64,000 nucleotides of DNA, from NCBI GenBank assembly GCA_963693285.1, contig OY848923.1:1465026-1529025 (forward strand), written 5' to 3'. The notes below the pieces were generated by a model, which searched no databases, was not told the origin of the DNA, and saw only the letters and a program-made list of their open reading frames with translations. The position numbers and the translations under genes were made by a program. Positions 21,314 through 32,461 of the stretch are shown one piece after another; within the stretch, counting starts at the first letter, position 1; each line of letters opens with the position of its first letter. Origin of the DNA: Xestospongia muta. Lineage: Eukaryota > Porifera > Demospongiae > Haplosclerida > Petrosiidae.

Positions 21314-22194
21314 AGGAAGGCCTTCCTTCTGATAGACTGAAACCAGCTGGTTAATCAGAATGTGCTTTTCAGCATTGATTGCAATGACAGTGGTTATTCA
21401 ATAATTAATTTTATGAGTCATTTATCCAATCATTTAAAAAGTTATGATATGTAGTATATCATGTCATCAAGTACTAGTTTGTTGAGAGTATTCTGATTAT
21501 GTCATTTATTGTTTAAGTTATTTATGTGACGATGACATTATTTATGATTTATATAACATTTCCTTTTTTGAGGACATCATAAATGTATTTAATTTTGTAG
21601 TGATTACTTGATGTTTTTGGATTTGTTGTATTTGTAAATAATTATTAAATTCAATGGAAACATTAAAGTTTCTTTAGTGAATACAAGTAAAAATTTGGTG
21701 TTTTCAAGTGTTTCTATATAGTGGGAAACTTGCTCTTCACATGTGTTTCTTAGCAAAAGAAATCTTTATGTTTCCTTAGTTTGGAAACACCAGAAACATA
21801 ACAGGATACTTGACATTTTCAAAACGTTTCCAGATGTTTCATGGTCCAGAAACATATTAATTTTTCCAGTGCATTCTTCTTAATGTTAAATAACAGCTGG
21901 TATATAAATAAAGAAGATATAGATTGGATGAAAAATGATTGTAAAGAATGTATTAATAGTAAGAGAATGGAAATAGTGACAAAGTATTACATGAAGGAGT
22001 ACTTGTAGTAGGTAGTGTGTTACCATAGCAACCAAACAACAAACATTTGATAAAAGTGACAGAGAAAGGAAAGATGAAACGAGTAAAATGTTAAAAAACT
22101 AAACAAGTAAAGCCCCACCCATATAAATAAATGAATAATAATGAATAAAATTAATTAGCTCTATTATTGTTAATACAGTTAGCAGTTATTATTT

Positions 22195-22657
22195 TTAGTG
22201 GTGTATTTTCTTGTATTTTCTTGGCCTCTCCTCTTCTTTGGGCCAACTACCATCACGTTTTCTCTTTTCTAACATTAACATCTGAAATATAACAAAAATA
22301 GTAATAATATAGTAAGTAATCATAATACCTGTCCACTATAAATACCAGCATCAGATAATGTCTGATCTATATTAGTAAGTAATTCATAGCTGTTTGTCAT
22401 ATAACGTTGCCATAGTCTACACTCATCAGTTACTGGTATATTAAATAGTTCTCTTATCTTCTGTATAGCAATACCTATAATAATAGTTTAATAAAGTTAT
22501 GTAGTTAATATAACCTTATTCTTACCAATAGTGGTTGCTCTACTAAAGTCAGTGTATTTGATATCATTGATATGTGGATACAAACATACTTTAAGTTCAA
22601 ACAGATAGACTTCAACCTTCAAATGTTTGACATAAGTACCATATTCCACTACATACC

Positions 22658-22708
<51 letters not shown>

Positions 22709-25067
22709 TAATAATAATATTAATAATAATAATAATGTAGGATAATACCGTATATGTGGTAAATTTTGCAGGTATAAATTTTCACGATTTACCCAAAATT
22801 CATATTCGTGAAAAAAAAATTCGTGAATTAAGATCTATTTTGTAGTGAGGCATATGTGACAAATTATTAATAGGTGTGACCACCCAAACATTAATGAGTG
22901 TGGTCTAATAGTTAACGGCTACCTACAGTACAAACGTGTTCTCAGGTCGTTATCAACGATGTCTATTTCATTTTCTGTGGACTCTGCAATATGTGGCCAC
23001 CACATTTATAAAGATATCTGGACACCGTTCCTAGGAGAAATCCTCTACATGACACACCTGATAAGTGACATTTTCCTAAGAAATATAAATGTTTGCGGAT
23101 TTTTAATTTCACAAATTTGCTCAAATCGCAAAATTTGTGAAATTAAATCCCCACAAAATATACCACATATATGGTACTATCTTAGTCTTACCTACAAATA
23201 GTAAACATAAAGTTACAATAACTTACCTACAAATAGGTTGTGATCCTACTGATAGTCCATACCAACTAACTAACAGATCCCACACTGGTTTAGAGAGTAA
23301 AGCATAGTTTAATTCCTCCATAAGATGATCTTTTAATTTGTCAGATTCCATGTCTACATAATGAATGAAGTGAAGGATCTAGTTTCTTAAATTAATAATT
23401 TGTTACCTTTGAATAAATTTCCATTGTCTACAGGACCAGGATTACCAGTTTCATTACCAGTATTGTATTGATCCCAGGAGTCAAATCCAACATATTTCTT
23501 CCATTGTTTGAACCATCTTGAATCAACCAAATACCTATTAACATAATGATAGAGAATATTAATAAAGTCAAATATATTTTACCAGCTATCTCCTTTTTTT
23601 AACCGTTGTACCAATAGTGGTTGTATCATATCTTTTTGATCTTGATATAAAGGAGGAGTTTGCAGTTCAGATTCTAAAATTTTAATTACATCATTTTTAG
23701 ACTTTAGAGTATTTTCAAGCATTTCGTTAAGTGATGTCATATCTGCTTTTAACTGAAGGTTCTCATCTGTTAGCAATTTCACTGTGCTGTTTGATTTACT
23801 TAGCAATGTCTTAGCTTCAGCTAACTGTCTTTGAAGGTCATCTAATTGTTGTTGTAACTCTAATGATTCATTTTCTTTTAGTCTAACATCAGATACTTGT
23901 TTCTGATACTCCTGAGACTGGTGTGATATTAATTTCATTTGTTCATCTATTTCTTTTTGCTTAGCAAATAGAACTGCCAATAGTTGAGCTTTCTCTGTAG
24001 CCAGTTTTCTCCTATCCTCATGAGCTTGTTTGGTTGTTTGTTCAGACTTTTGAATGATGTCTTGTAAATGTACTACTTCATTTTCCTTTGATTGAACTAG
24101 TTTATCCAAATCACTAATCTCTTTCATCATCTCTAGTTTATTCTTTGAAGGTGGGAGTTTAGAGAGAGCACCATCAATGCACTGAATTGCGTCATTTATG
24201 ATTGGTCTGTTTTTAGGGTTATTGTCAAGACATTGTTTTGTAAAAGGACACAGTAGATCATTTTGTAATTGGTTAGTGTACTTTGATCTTCTATCCCACT
24301 CTGATACAAGTATAAATGTACCTTTTTGATGAGGATTAGGTACATATTGATCAGTAGGTATAGGCCGTTGATGTGTGAAGACATGGAGGATGAGACAACC
24401 ATAGGAGAAGACATCTAACTTGTGGTCATAACTTGGATTGTCCTTGAGAGATTCAGGAGGCATCACAATCCAATTACCTGGTGCTGTAGTAAGTTGTTGT
24501 CTTCTGAAGGTGTCTGCCATTCTAGATACACCTAGGTCAGATATCTTGGCTATAAAGTTAGAGGTCAGCAATATGTTATTGGCTGTGAGATCACGATGGA
24601 CAATGGGAGGTCTCTTACAATGAAGATAATTGAGACCCTTTGCAACATCAAGAAGAATAGAATACTTGATTTGAAGTGGGAGTTCTTGATGTGTTTCTAA
24701 ACACTGTGTTAATGACAGAGGAAGATACTCCATTACTAACATAGGTAGTTGAGAATGTTGAGAGAAATGGACACCCATTAACTGTACAATGTTAGGGTGA
24801 CGTTGTTGACTATGACAGAGACACTCTTCAGCAAACTTGACTAATGTTTCATTCTACAAAGAGATAACAAGATATAGTGATCATTTCATCACTAGCTAGT
24901 ATATGTACCTGTACAATAGCTTCATGTAGAGTCTTTCCAGCACAAACCAGTCCACTCACTCTAACCTCATATACCACACCATAAGCTCCACGACCTAATT
25001 CTTTACCAGTCTCCTCTACTTTATCCAGTGATAAAGACCGAAGCTGACTTTGTAGCCTTCCTGCCAT
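22195..25067 (-). CDS. K3: kinase - coiled coil - DUSP - Ubl
   Basis: Exons 25067-24909, 24853-23583, 23534-23407, 23353-23227, 22656-22526, 22474-22329, 22281-22195; lengths 159/1271/128/127/131/146/87, same as K1 except the last. 682 residues. Kinase residues intact ([27 protein letters not shown]), but the segment before the substrate-binding site reads [17 protein letters not shown], shared with K5 and different from K1, K2 and K4. The coiled coil is close to K1. DUSP starts [18 protein letters not shown]; the last exon ends in a longer basic tail ([10 protein letters not shown]). The fourth intron contains the TA-flanked element 22748-23174, and a short duplicate of the donor region lies at 23187-23200 beside the donor used at 23227. 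Confidence 0.87.
22657..22737. repeat. (AAT)n microsatellite
   Basis: Longest AAT run in the window, about 80 bp with few interruptions, in the K3 intron next to the miniature element. Confidence 0.95.
22748..23174. mobile_element. TA-flanked miniature element in K3 intron, with coding-like segment
   Basis: Termini CCGTATATGTGGTAAATTTT and the complement CCATATATGTGGTATATTTT, flanked by duplicated TA. Same intron position and about the same length (427 vs 439 bp) as the K1 copy, so it was inserted before K1 and K3 separated. On the plus strand, 22959-23174 reads [20 protein letters not shown] and [14 protein letters not shown], which looks like the beginning of a host or transposon protein captured by the element; I recall similar HIRAN-like openings in invertebrate repeats but cannot verify this. 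Confidence 0.75.
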
Positions 25068-25234
25068 TTTTATTAAATTCTATAACTCCCACACTACTAT
25101 CCCAACCCACATCACTCCACATATAAAGAAGGAAGTTTACACAAAGTTTATATATAACAGGTGGTCAATATTAATGTATAACAAAGGTGTACTATTATTC
25201 CAATAATAGATTCTAGTTATATAGCTATATGTGA

Positions 25235-26157
25235 TATGTAATGATGATGTAATGATGATGTCATATATAATGGAGTATACCTGTTATTAGTTGACCATCT
25301 AACATCCACAAGTGAGGAAAAAGGTCAATAACATGACAATGGTCTATTTAAGAGATAAGGAAGTATGTTGTGAAGTAATGGTCACCAGTGTACTTACAAT
25401 GAGGGTCATTGTCTAGTTTTAGATTCCCAGTAAGTGTAAGAGAGAGAAGGTGTATATGTGAGATTCTTTTTAGTTCTTGCCAGTCAAGACAATTATCTGA
25501 TAATACCAGTGAACCTAGTGCTGGAAAACGTGATAATCCATGAAGACATTTAATCTGTTAAGAGAGAACATTAGTGCATGTAACTACAGTAACAGTTTCT
25601 TATTTTAAAATTATTTGTATGTCAAATTGTGTTTACCATCTGTCTTTCCATCCATCTATCCATTCATCCATTTATCTATTACCCTATTTCCAGATAGATC
25701 AATATTCCATAGTTCTCTACACCACTCAATATTATTAATAGTATCTATTACATTATCTTTTAATATCAATGTATGTAACTTAGGACATTCTTCTAAATGT
25801 TCAATAACAGCTGGAATATAATATAAAGAAGAAATAGATTGGATGAAAAATGATTGTAAAAAATGTATTAATAGTAAGAGAATTGAAATAGTGACAAACT
25901 GTTACATGAAGGGAGTATTTGTAGTATATAGTGTGTTACCATAGCAACAAAACAACAATCATTAGTTACTACAGACTGCTATCTACTTACCTATCTTTCC
26001 TCCTGACAGATCTAGATATAGTGTCTGTTCAAGAGGACCATGTACTAGCTTTCGAAGTAGCTAGAGAAACAGGTATAAAATGATCATAGTCACTACAGTA
26101 TTGTACAGTTAGTATTTATAGAAGGTTAGTACGTCTTACTTGACTTGTGATACGCAT
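25235..26157 (-). pseudogene. F4: copy of LRR exons 1-5
   Basis: Best-preserved fragment: exon 1 with ATG at 26157, exon 2 about 25990-26060, exon 3 about 25684-25812, exon 4 about 25397-25555, exon 5 about 25275-25340, splice sites largely conserved. Exon 5 carries a base change and indel relative to the intact gene and no exon 6 or later follows, so only an N-terminal LRR piece (about 145 residues) could be made. It starts about 180 bp from the K4 stop codon. Confidence 0.85.
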
Positions 26158-26338
26158 TGTCAGTATTACAGATACATCATCTAGTCATATAGTGATATGG
26201 AGTTGATAAAAGTGACAGAGAGAAGAAGGAAAAAATCGAATAAAATGTTAACAAACTAAACAAGTAAGACTCCATCCATATACAATAATAATGAATAAAA
26301 TTAATTAGATCTATTGTTGTTAATACAGTTATCAGTTA

Positions 26339-26810
26339 TTATTTTCTAGTTGTGTATTTTCTTTGTTTCTCCTTTACTTTAGGCCAACTACCATCATAAT
26401 TTCTCACTTCTAACATTAACATCTGAAATATAACAAAAATAGTAATAATATAGTAATTAATGATATTACCTGTCCACTATAAATACCAGCATCAGATAAT
26501 TTCTGATCTATATTAGTAAGTAATTCATAGCTGTTTGTCATATAACGTTGCCATAGTCTACACTCATCAGTTACTGGTATATTAAATAGTTCTCTTATCT
26601 TCTGTATAGCAATACCTATAATAATAGTTTAATAAAGTCATGTAGTTAATATAACATTATTCTTACCAATAGTGGTTGCTCTACTAAAGTCAACGTATTT
26701 GATATCATTGATATGTGGATACAAACATACTTTAAGTTCAAATAGATAGACTTCAACCCTCAAATGTTTGACATAAGTACCATATTCCACAACATACCTA
26801 ATAGAAAATG

Positions 26811-26845
<35 letters not shown>

Positions 26846-28985
26846 TATTAATAATGTAGGATAATACTATCTTAGTCTTACCTACAAATAGGTTGTGATC
26901 CTACTGATAATCCATACCAACTAACTAAGAGATCCCATGCTGGTTTAGGGAGTAAACCATAGTCTAATTCCTGCGTTAGACCATCTTTTAATATGCCAGT
27001 TTCAATATCTATAAAATGAATGAAGTGAAGGATGTGGTTTCTCAAATTATTAATTTGTTACCTTTGAATAAATTTCCATTTTCTACAGGACCAGGATTAG
27101 CAGCTTTATTACCAGCTTTGTACTGATTCCAAGAGTCAAATCCAACATATTTCTTCCATTGTTTGAACCATCTTTGATCAACCAAATACCTATGAACATA
27201 AACATAGAGAATATTAATAGAAGTCAAAATTTACATTTTACCAGCTATCTCCTTTTTTAAACCGTTGTGCCAATAGTGGTTGTATGGTTTCTTTTTGAAC
27301 CTTATGTGAAGGAGGTAAAACTGACCAATCAGATTGCAAAATATGTATTGTTTCTTCTTTGGACTTCAGAGTATTTTGAAGTATTTCATTCAACAATGAT
27401 ATATCTGATTGTAACTGTACATTCTCATCTGTCAGTGATTTAACTGTGCTGTTTGCTTTATTTAGTGATGCATTGCTTTCAGTAAGTTGTCGTTTAAGAT
27501 CAACAATTTCACTTTCTTTCTTTCCATGATCATGCAGTTGTTTCTGCAACTCATTTTCTCTTAATTTAGCCATTTCTCTAGCTTCAGATACTTGTTTCAG
27601 GTACTGTTGAGACTGGTTTGCTTGAACTTGTATCAATTTAGTTTGTTCAGTAATCTCTTTTTGTTTAGTGAATAAAGTTGTCAAAAGTTTAGTCTTCTCA
27701 GCTGTCAGTATTCTCAAATCATCATGAACTTGTTTTTTCGCTTCCTCTGACTTTTGAACAACATCAGTGAGCTAGCTCATTTTCCTTTGACAATTTGGTT
27801 TCAGTGAGCTGTCTTTGTAGATTTTTATTCTCCAGTTCTTTCTTTCTCATCTCTTCCATTGACTCTTTCTTTGTTACTTCAGCATTTTCAGATATTTGTT
27901 TTTTATTTTCATGGGCTTCTTTTAATGTTTGTTCCAACTTTTGTACTTCATCTCTTAAACGTGTTAGTTCATTTTCCTTTAACAATCTTTCAGATTGAAG
28001 TAGTTCCTCCAAATCACTGATCTCTATCAAAGCCTGCAATTTGTTTTTTAGAGGTTCAAGTTTAATACCCTCAATACACTGAATTGCATTATTCATGTCT
28101 GGTCTGTTATTAGGGTTATTGTCAAGACATTGCTTTGTAAAAGGATAGAGTGGGTCATTTTGTAATTGTTTAGTGTACTTTGATCTTCTATCCCACTCCG
28201 AGACCAGATCAAAAGATCCTTGTCTAAACCAACCAGTGGTCGGGACATATTGTTCTGTAGGTACAGGCCGTTGATGTGTGAAGGCATGGAGGATAAGACA
28301 ACCATAGGAGAAGACATCTAACTTGTGGTCATAAATTGGATTATCCTTGAGAGCTTCAGGTGGCATTACAACAGCATTACCTGGTGCTTTAGTATGATGT
28401 TGTCGTTTAAAGGTGTCTGCCATTCTAGATACACCTAGGTCAGATATCTTGGCTATAAAGTTAGAGGTCAGCAATATGTTATTGGCTGTGAGATCACGAT
28501 GGACAATGGGAGGTCTCTTACAATGAAGATAATTGAGACCCTTTGCAACATCAAGAAGAATGGAGTACTTGATTTGAAGTGGGAGTTCTTGATGTGTTTC
28601 TAAACATTGTGTTAATGACAGAGGAAGATACTCCATTACTAACATAGGTAGTCGAGATGGTCGAGAGAAATGGACACCCATTAACTGTACAATGTTTGGG
28701 TGACGTTGTTGACTGTGACAGAGACACTCTTCAGCAAACTTGACTAATGTTTCATTCTACAAAGAGATATCAAGATGTAGTGATCATTTCATCATTAGCT
28801 AGTATATGTACCTGTACAATAGCTTCATGTAGAGTCTTTCCAGCACAAAGCAGTCCACTCACTCTAACCTCATATACCACACCATAAGCTCCACGACCTA
28901 ATTCGTTTCTAGTCTCCTTTACATCATATAGTGATAAAGCTCGTAGCTGAGCTTGAAGGGAACTTCGAGCCATTGACCGACACAC
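26339..28985 (-). pseudogene. K4: kinase - coiled coil - DUSP - Ubl, frameshifted
   Basis: Exons 28985-28812, 28756-27242, 27189-27062, 27008-26882, 26797-26667, 26615-26470, 26422-26339. The kinase part is intact ([30 protein letters not shown]) and has a variant substrate-lobe segment (VPTTGWFRQGSFDLVSE). Its coiled coil is rearranged, with an extra block (ENKKQISENAEVTKKESMEE). At about 27764-27775 it lacks 5 nt relative to K2 (CTCACTTACAAGATG versus CTCACTGATG), giving a stop after KENELAH; the exon length (1515 against the expected 1520) confirms this. DUSP and Ubl exons remain clean, so the loss is recent or compensated by splicing. As read, the product is kinase plus partial coiled coil. 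The start could also be ATG 28973 (MARSSLQAQ); the upstream region differs from the other copies. Confidence 0.7.
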
Positions 28986-29425
28986 CCTTCGTCTAAAAAC
29001 TCAGGCGCCCAATATTCAAGTTAGCCCCACCCTCGCTGTTTCTAATCGATAAATCAGTGTTTCAATAGCCTTTTGGGTATATACCGCGTCAGCTTGCAGT
29101 TAACAGGCTTTCTCAAATTATATAACGTGTCTTTTACGATTGATCCACACAAGTGATGCAAAATTTCCTAAAAAATATACTTATACATTTTGTAATATTT
29201 TATTTCCTAAGCATCTTTGTATGAAGATAAATGATATTCTAGTATATTATATATCAGAGTAATTGTAACTACGGAAACCCAATATGACACTGTCTTAGTA
29301 ACTCCTGTTAATATGTATACAATAAACCATACTGTGTATAGTAACTAGTAATAAAAGATTAGTTATAATTATTTTTAAAATGTTGTCATGATTAGATTTT
29401 CATGTGTCTGACTGGAAAATGTTAG
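28986..29425. other. K5-K4 spacer with a distinct upstream region
   Basis: No LRR fragment here, unlike the other intervals. The part next to the K4 start is more GC-rich (GGCGCCCAATATTC, including a CCAAT sequence) and shares nothing obvious with the flank of K1, K3 or K5, so K4 may be driven by a different promoter. The rest is AT-rich with nothing recognisable. Confidence 0.5.
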
Positions 29426-32244
29426 TTAACTTGATTGACTTGGCCAACTACCATCACAATTTCTTACTTCTAACATTAACATCTGAAAATAAACAATTAT
29501 AGTTTTAGTAAAAAGGAAACAATTCATTATTATACCTGTCCATTATAGATACCAACATCTGATAATGTCCGATTTAGATCAGTAAGTAAGTCATAGCTGC
29601 CTGTCATATAACGTTGCCATAATCTACATTCATTACTTTTTCTTATACCATACAGCTCTCTCATCTTCTGTATAATAGTCCCTGTATAATGATGTTATAA
29701 TAATAATTACTTGTTAATTCATTATTGTTATACTTACCAAAAGTGTATGATCTACTAAATAAAGATACTTTAATATCATTGAGAGCTGGATAGACACATA
29801 ATTTAAGTACTAAGGGATACACCTCAACTTTAAATTGTGTGACATATGTTCCAAATTTCACTACATATCTAATATCAAGTACAATGTATACTCAATATAC
29901 TAATAATAATGACTTACCTACAAATAGGTTGTGATCCTACTGATAATCCATACCAACTAACTAAGAGATCCCATGCTGGTTTAGGGAGTAAAGTATAATC
30001 CAAGTCCTCCATTAAATACTCCTTTATCATTTTAGTCTCAATGTCTAGATAATATAATGAGGTAATCACTGATTGTTGCTTGGTTCAACCAATTCATAAT
30101 CTTTCAAGTTACATACTAGCAAATTAATTAATGCAAGTTAGTAAACATAATTAGATTACTATATACTATGGGATTGACTGTCCTTGTGACTAATTGACAG
30201 TGTTATATGTCACTGTAATAATAAATTGGTCAATTTACCCAATCTATGATGATCATTTTGATTACAATAATATCAATACATGATGTCATACTAAGAAGTT
30301 TAACAAACATTACTCTTATTACTAATATACTAATGACAAATCGTTAGCTAATTGTCAGGGTTAATTATGAGATTCTGTACAACAGCTCATTCAACCTTGA
30401 TCTGTATGCACATGACATATAGTCTATTTCCTTCTTATGCTTACATAGTTGTAACATGGAAGGGTTGGTATATGCAATTCATAATAAGGTAGGACTTGCA
30501 CACATGTCTAGCTATATCATTAGCTGTCATTAGTTCAACAGTTAATTACCTTTGAATAAGACTGTATTGTCTATGGGGCCAGGATAAACTACCATATTAC
30601 CAGCCATTGTTTTATTCCAGTGGTCAAATCCAACATAAATCTTCCATTGTTTAAACCACATTTGATCAATCAAATACCTAATTAATAAAATTAAAAGGAG
30701 TTATTGGAATCAAACCCAATTACCACTTATCTCCTTTTTTTAATTGCTGTTTCATATGAGCTCGAATCTTTTCTTTTTGATCTTTGTATAAAGTTTTGCG
30801 TAGGGAAGCTGGGAATCCAGATTCTAAAGTTTTTATCACTTCATCTTTGGACTTCAATGTGTTTTCGAGTCTTTCATTTAGCAATGACACATCACCCTGT
30901 AATGATTGTAATCGTATTTTCTCATCAGTCAGTAATGTAACAGTATTATTCACTGTACTTAGCAATATTTTGATTTCATTTAGCTGTCTTTGAAGACTTC
31001 CATTCTCTTGTTCTTTCTTTCTAAGATCTTTTTTTAATTCAGATATATGTTGCCAATACTTCCTTGAGGTTTGTGCCTGAGCTTGTATCAATTCATTTTG
31101 TTTAGCAAATGATCTTTCTTTAGCAGATAAATATGACAATAATTTATTTTTCTCAATAGTCATTTTTCTCAAATCCTCGTTTGTTTGTTTTACTGCTTGT
31201 TTGGATTTTCGTACAATATCATGTAAATGTGCTATTTCGTTTGCTTTTGCTGATCTCTCAGATCGAACTAATATTTTTAAATCACTTATCTCCTTCATCA
31301 TCTCTAATGGATTTTTCAGAAGTGGAAGTTTAAAGAGAGTGCCCGTAACACATTGAATTGCATCATTCATGGCTGGTCTGTTATTAGGGTTATTATCAAG
31401 ACATTGCTTTGTAAAAGGATAGAGTGGATCATTTTGTAATTGTTTAGTGTACTTTGATCTTCTATCCCACTCTGAGACCAGATCAAAAGAATTCCATCTA
31501 AACCAACTAGTGCTCCGGACATATTGATCAGTAGGTTCAGGCCATTGATGTGTGAAGACATGGAGGATGAGACAGCCATAGGAGAAGACATCTAGTTTGT
31601 GGTCATAACTTGGATTGTCCTTGAGAGATTCAGGAGGCATCACAATCCAATTACCTGGTGCTGTAGTAAGTTGTTGTAGTTTGAAGGTGTCTGCCATTCT
31701 AGATACACCTAGGTCAGATATCTTGGCTATAAAGTTAGAGGTCAGTAAAATGTTATTGGCTGTGAGATCACGATGGACAATGAGAGGTCTCTTACAATGA
31801 AGATAATTGAGACCCTTTGCAACATCAAGAAGAATGGAGTACTTTATTTGAAGTGGGAGATTGTGATGTGTTTCTAAACATTGTGTTAATGACAGAGGAA
31901 GATACTCCATTACTAACATAGGTAGTCGAGATGGTCGAGAGAAATGGACACCCATTAACTGTACAATGTTTGGGTGACGTTGTTGACTGTGACAGAGACA
32001 CTCTTCAGCAAACTTGACTAATGTTTCATTCTACAAAGAGATAACAAGACATAGTGCCCATTTCATCATTAGCTAGTATATGTACCTGTACAATAGCTTC
32101 ATGTAGAGTCTTTCCAGCACAAACCAGTCCACTCACTCTAACCTCAACTACCACACCATAAGCTCCACGACCTAATTCTTTACCAGTCTCCTCTACATTA
32201 TCCAGTGATAAAGACCGAAGCTGACTTTGTAGCCTTCCTGCCAT
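29426..32244 (-). CDS. K5: kinase - coiled coil - DUSP - Ubl, most divergent copy
   Basis: Exons 32244-32086, 32030-30724, 30677-30550, 30044-29918, 29868-29738, 29681-29536, 29482-29426; 684 residues. Kinase conserved through DLG and MPPESL, with a substrate-lobe segment [18 protein letters not shown] related to K4. The coiled coil is clearly different ([37 protein letters not shown]). DUSP reads [17 protein letters not shown] with YPGPIDN, nearer to the human USP15 pattern at that motif. The Ubl is diverged ([19 protein letters not shown]), and the last exon is short, ending [11 protein letters not shown]. The intron between the two DUSP exons is 505 bp against ~50 bp in the other copies. 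T1 begins its 3' end only 217 bp upstream. Confidence 0.87.
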
Positions 32245-32461
32245 TTTTATTAAATTCTATAACTCCCACACTACTATCCCAACCCACATCACTCCACATA
32301 TCAATGAGGAAGGAAGTTTACACAAGGTATATATATAAAAGTGGTCAATATCAATGTATAACAAAAATGCAATATTATTGCAAAAATCGATTGTAATTAT
32401 ACACTTTGAATGTAAAAATACTGCAATATCTTTATCAACGAAACCAAAATAAACTGCTTAA

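Larger units (their letters stand above)
18512..21871. mobile_element. CACTA (EnSpm-type) DNA transposon, 3.36 kb
   Basis: Begins CACTGGAAAATTAAATATGT and ends with the complement of CACTGGAAAAATTAATATGT. The 3-bp target CAT is duplicated (18509-18511 and 21872-21874), as shown by the uninterrupted site GGACATTCTT in the other LRR copies. CACTG/CACTA ends with 3-bp duplications are the hallmark of the superfamily. Both ends (about 250 bp left, 250 bp right) carry many GTTTCC/GGAAAC and GTTTCT/AGAAAC subterminal repeats in both directions, the usual transposase-binding arrangement. It carries two divergent genes but no transposase catalytic core, so it is probably non-autonomous. Confidence 0.85.
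18115..22035 (-). pseudogene. F3: LRR fragment split by a CACTA element
   Basis: The LRR-related parts are 18115-18511 and 21872-22035. Exons 3 and 4 are joined through a shortened intron, giving an open stretch ([15 protein letters not shown], then [20 protein letters not shown]) on the minus strand at 18492-18250. The transposon entered exon 3 between CAT repeats. Exons 1 and 2 are deleted: intron sequence at about 22045 jumps straight to the LRR-kinase spacer. Dead passenger fragment. Confidence 0.85.
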
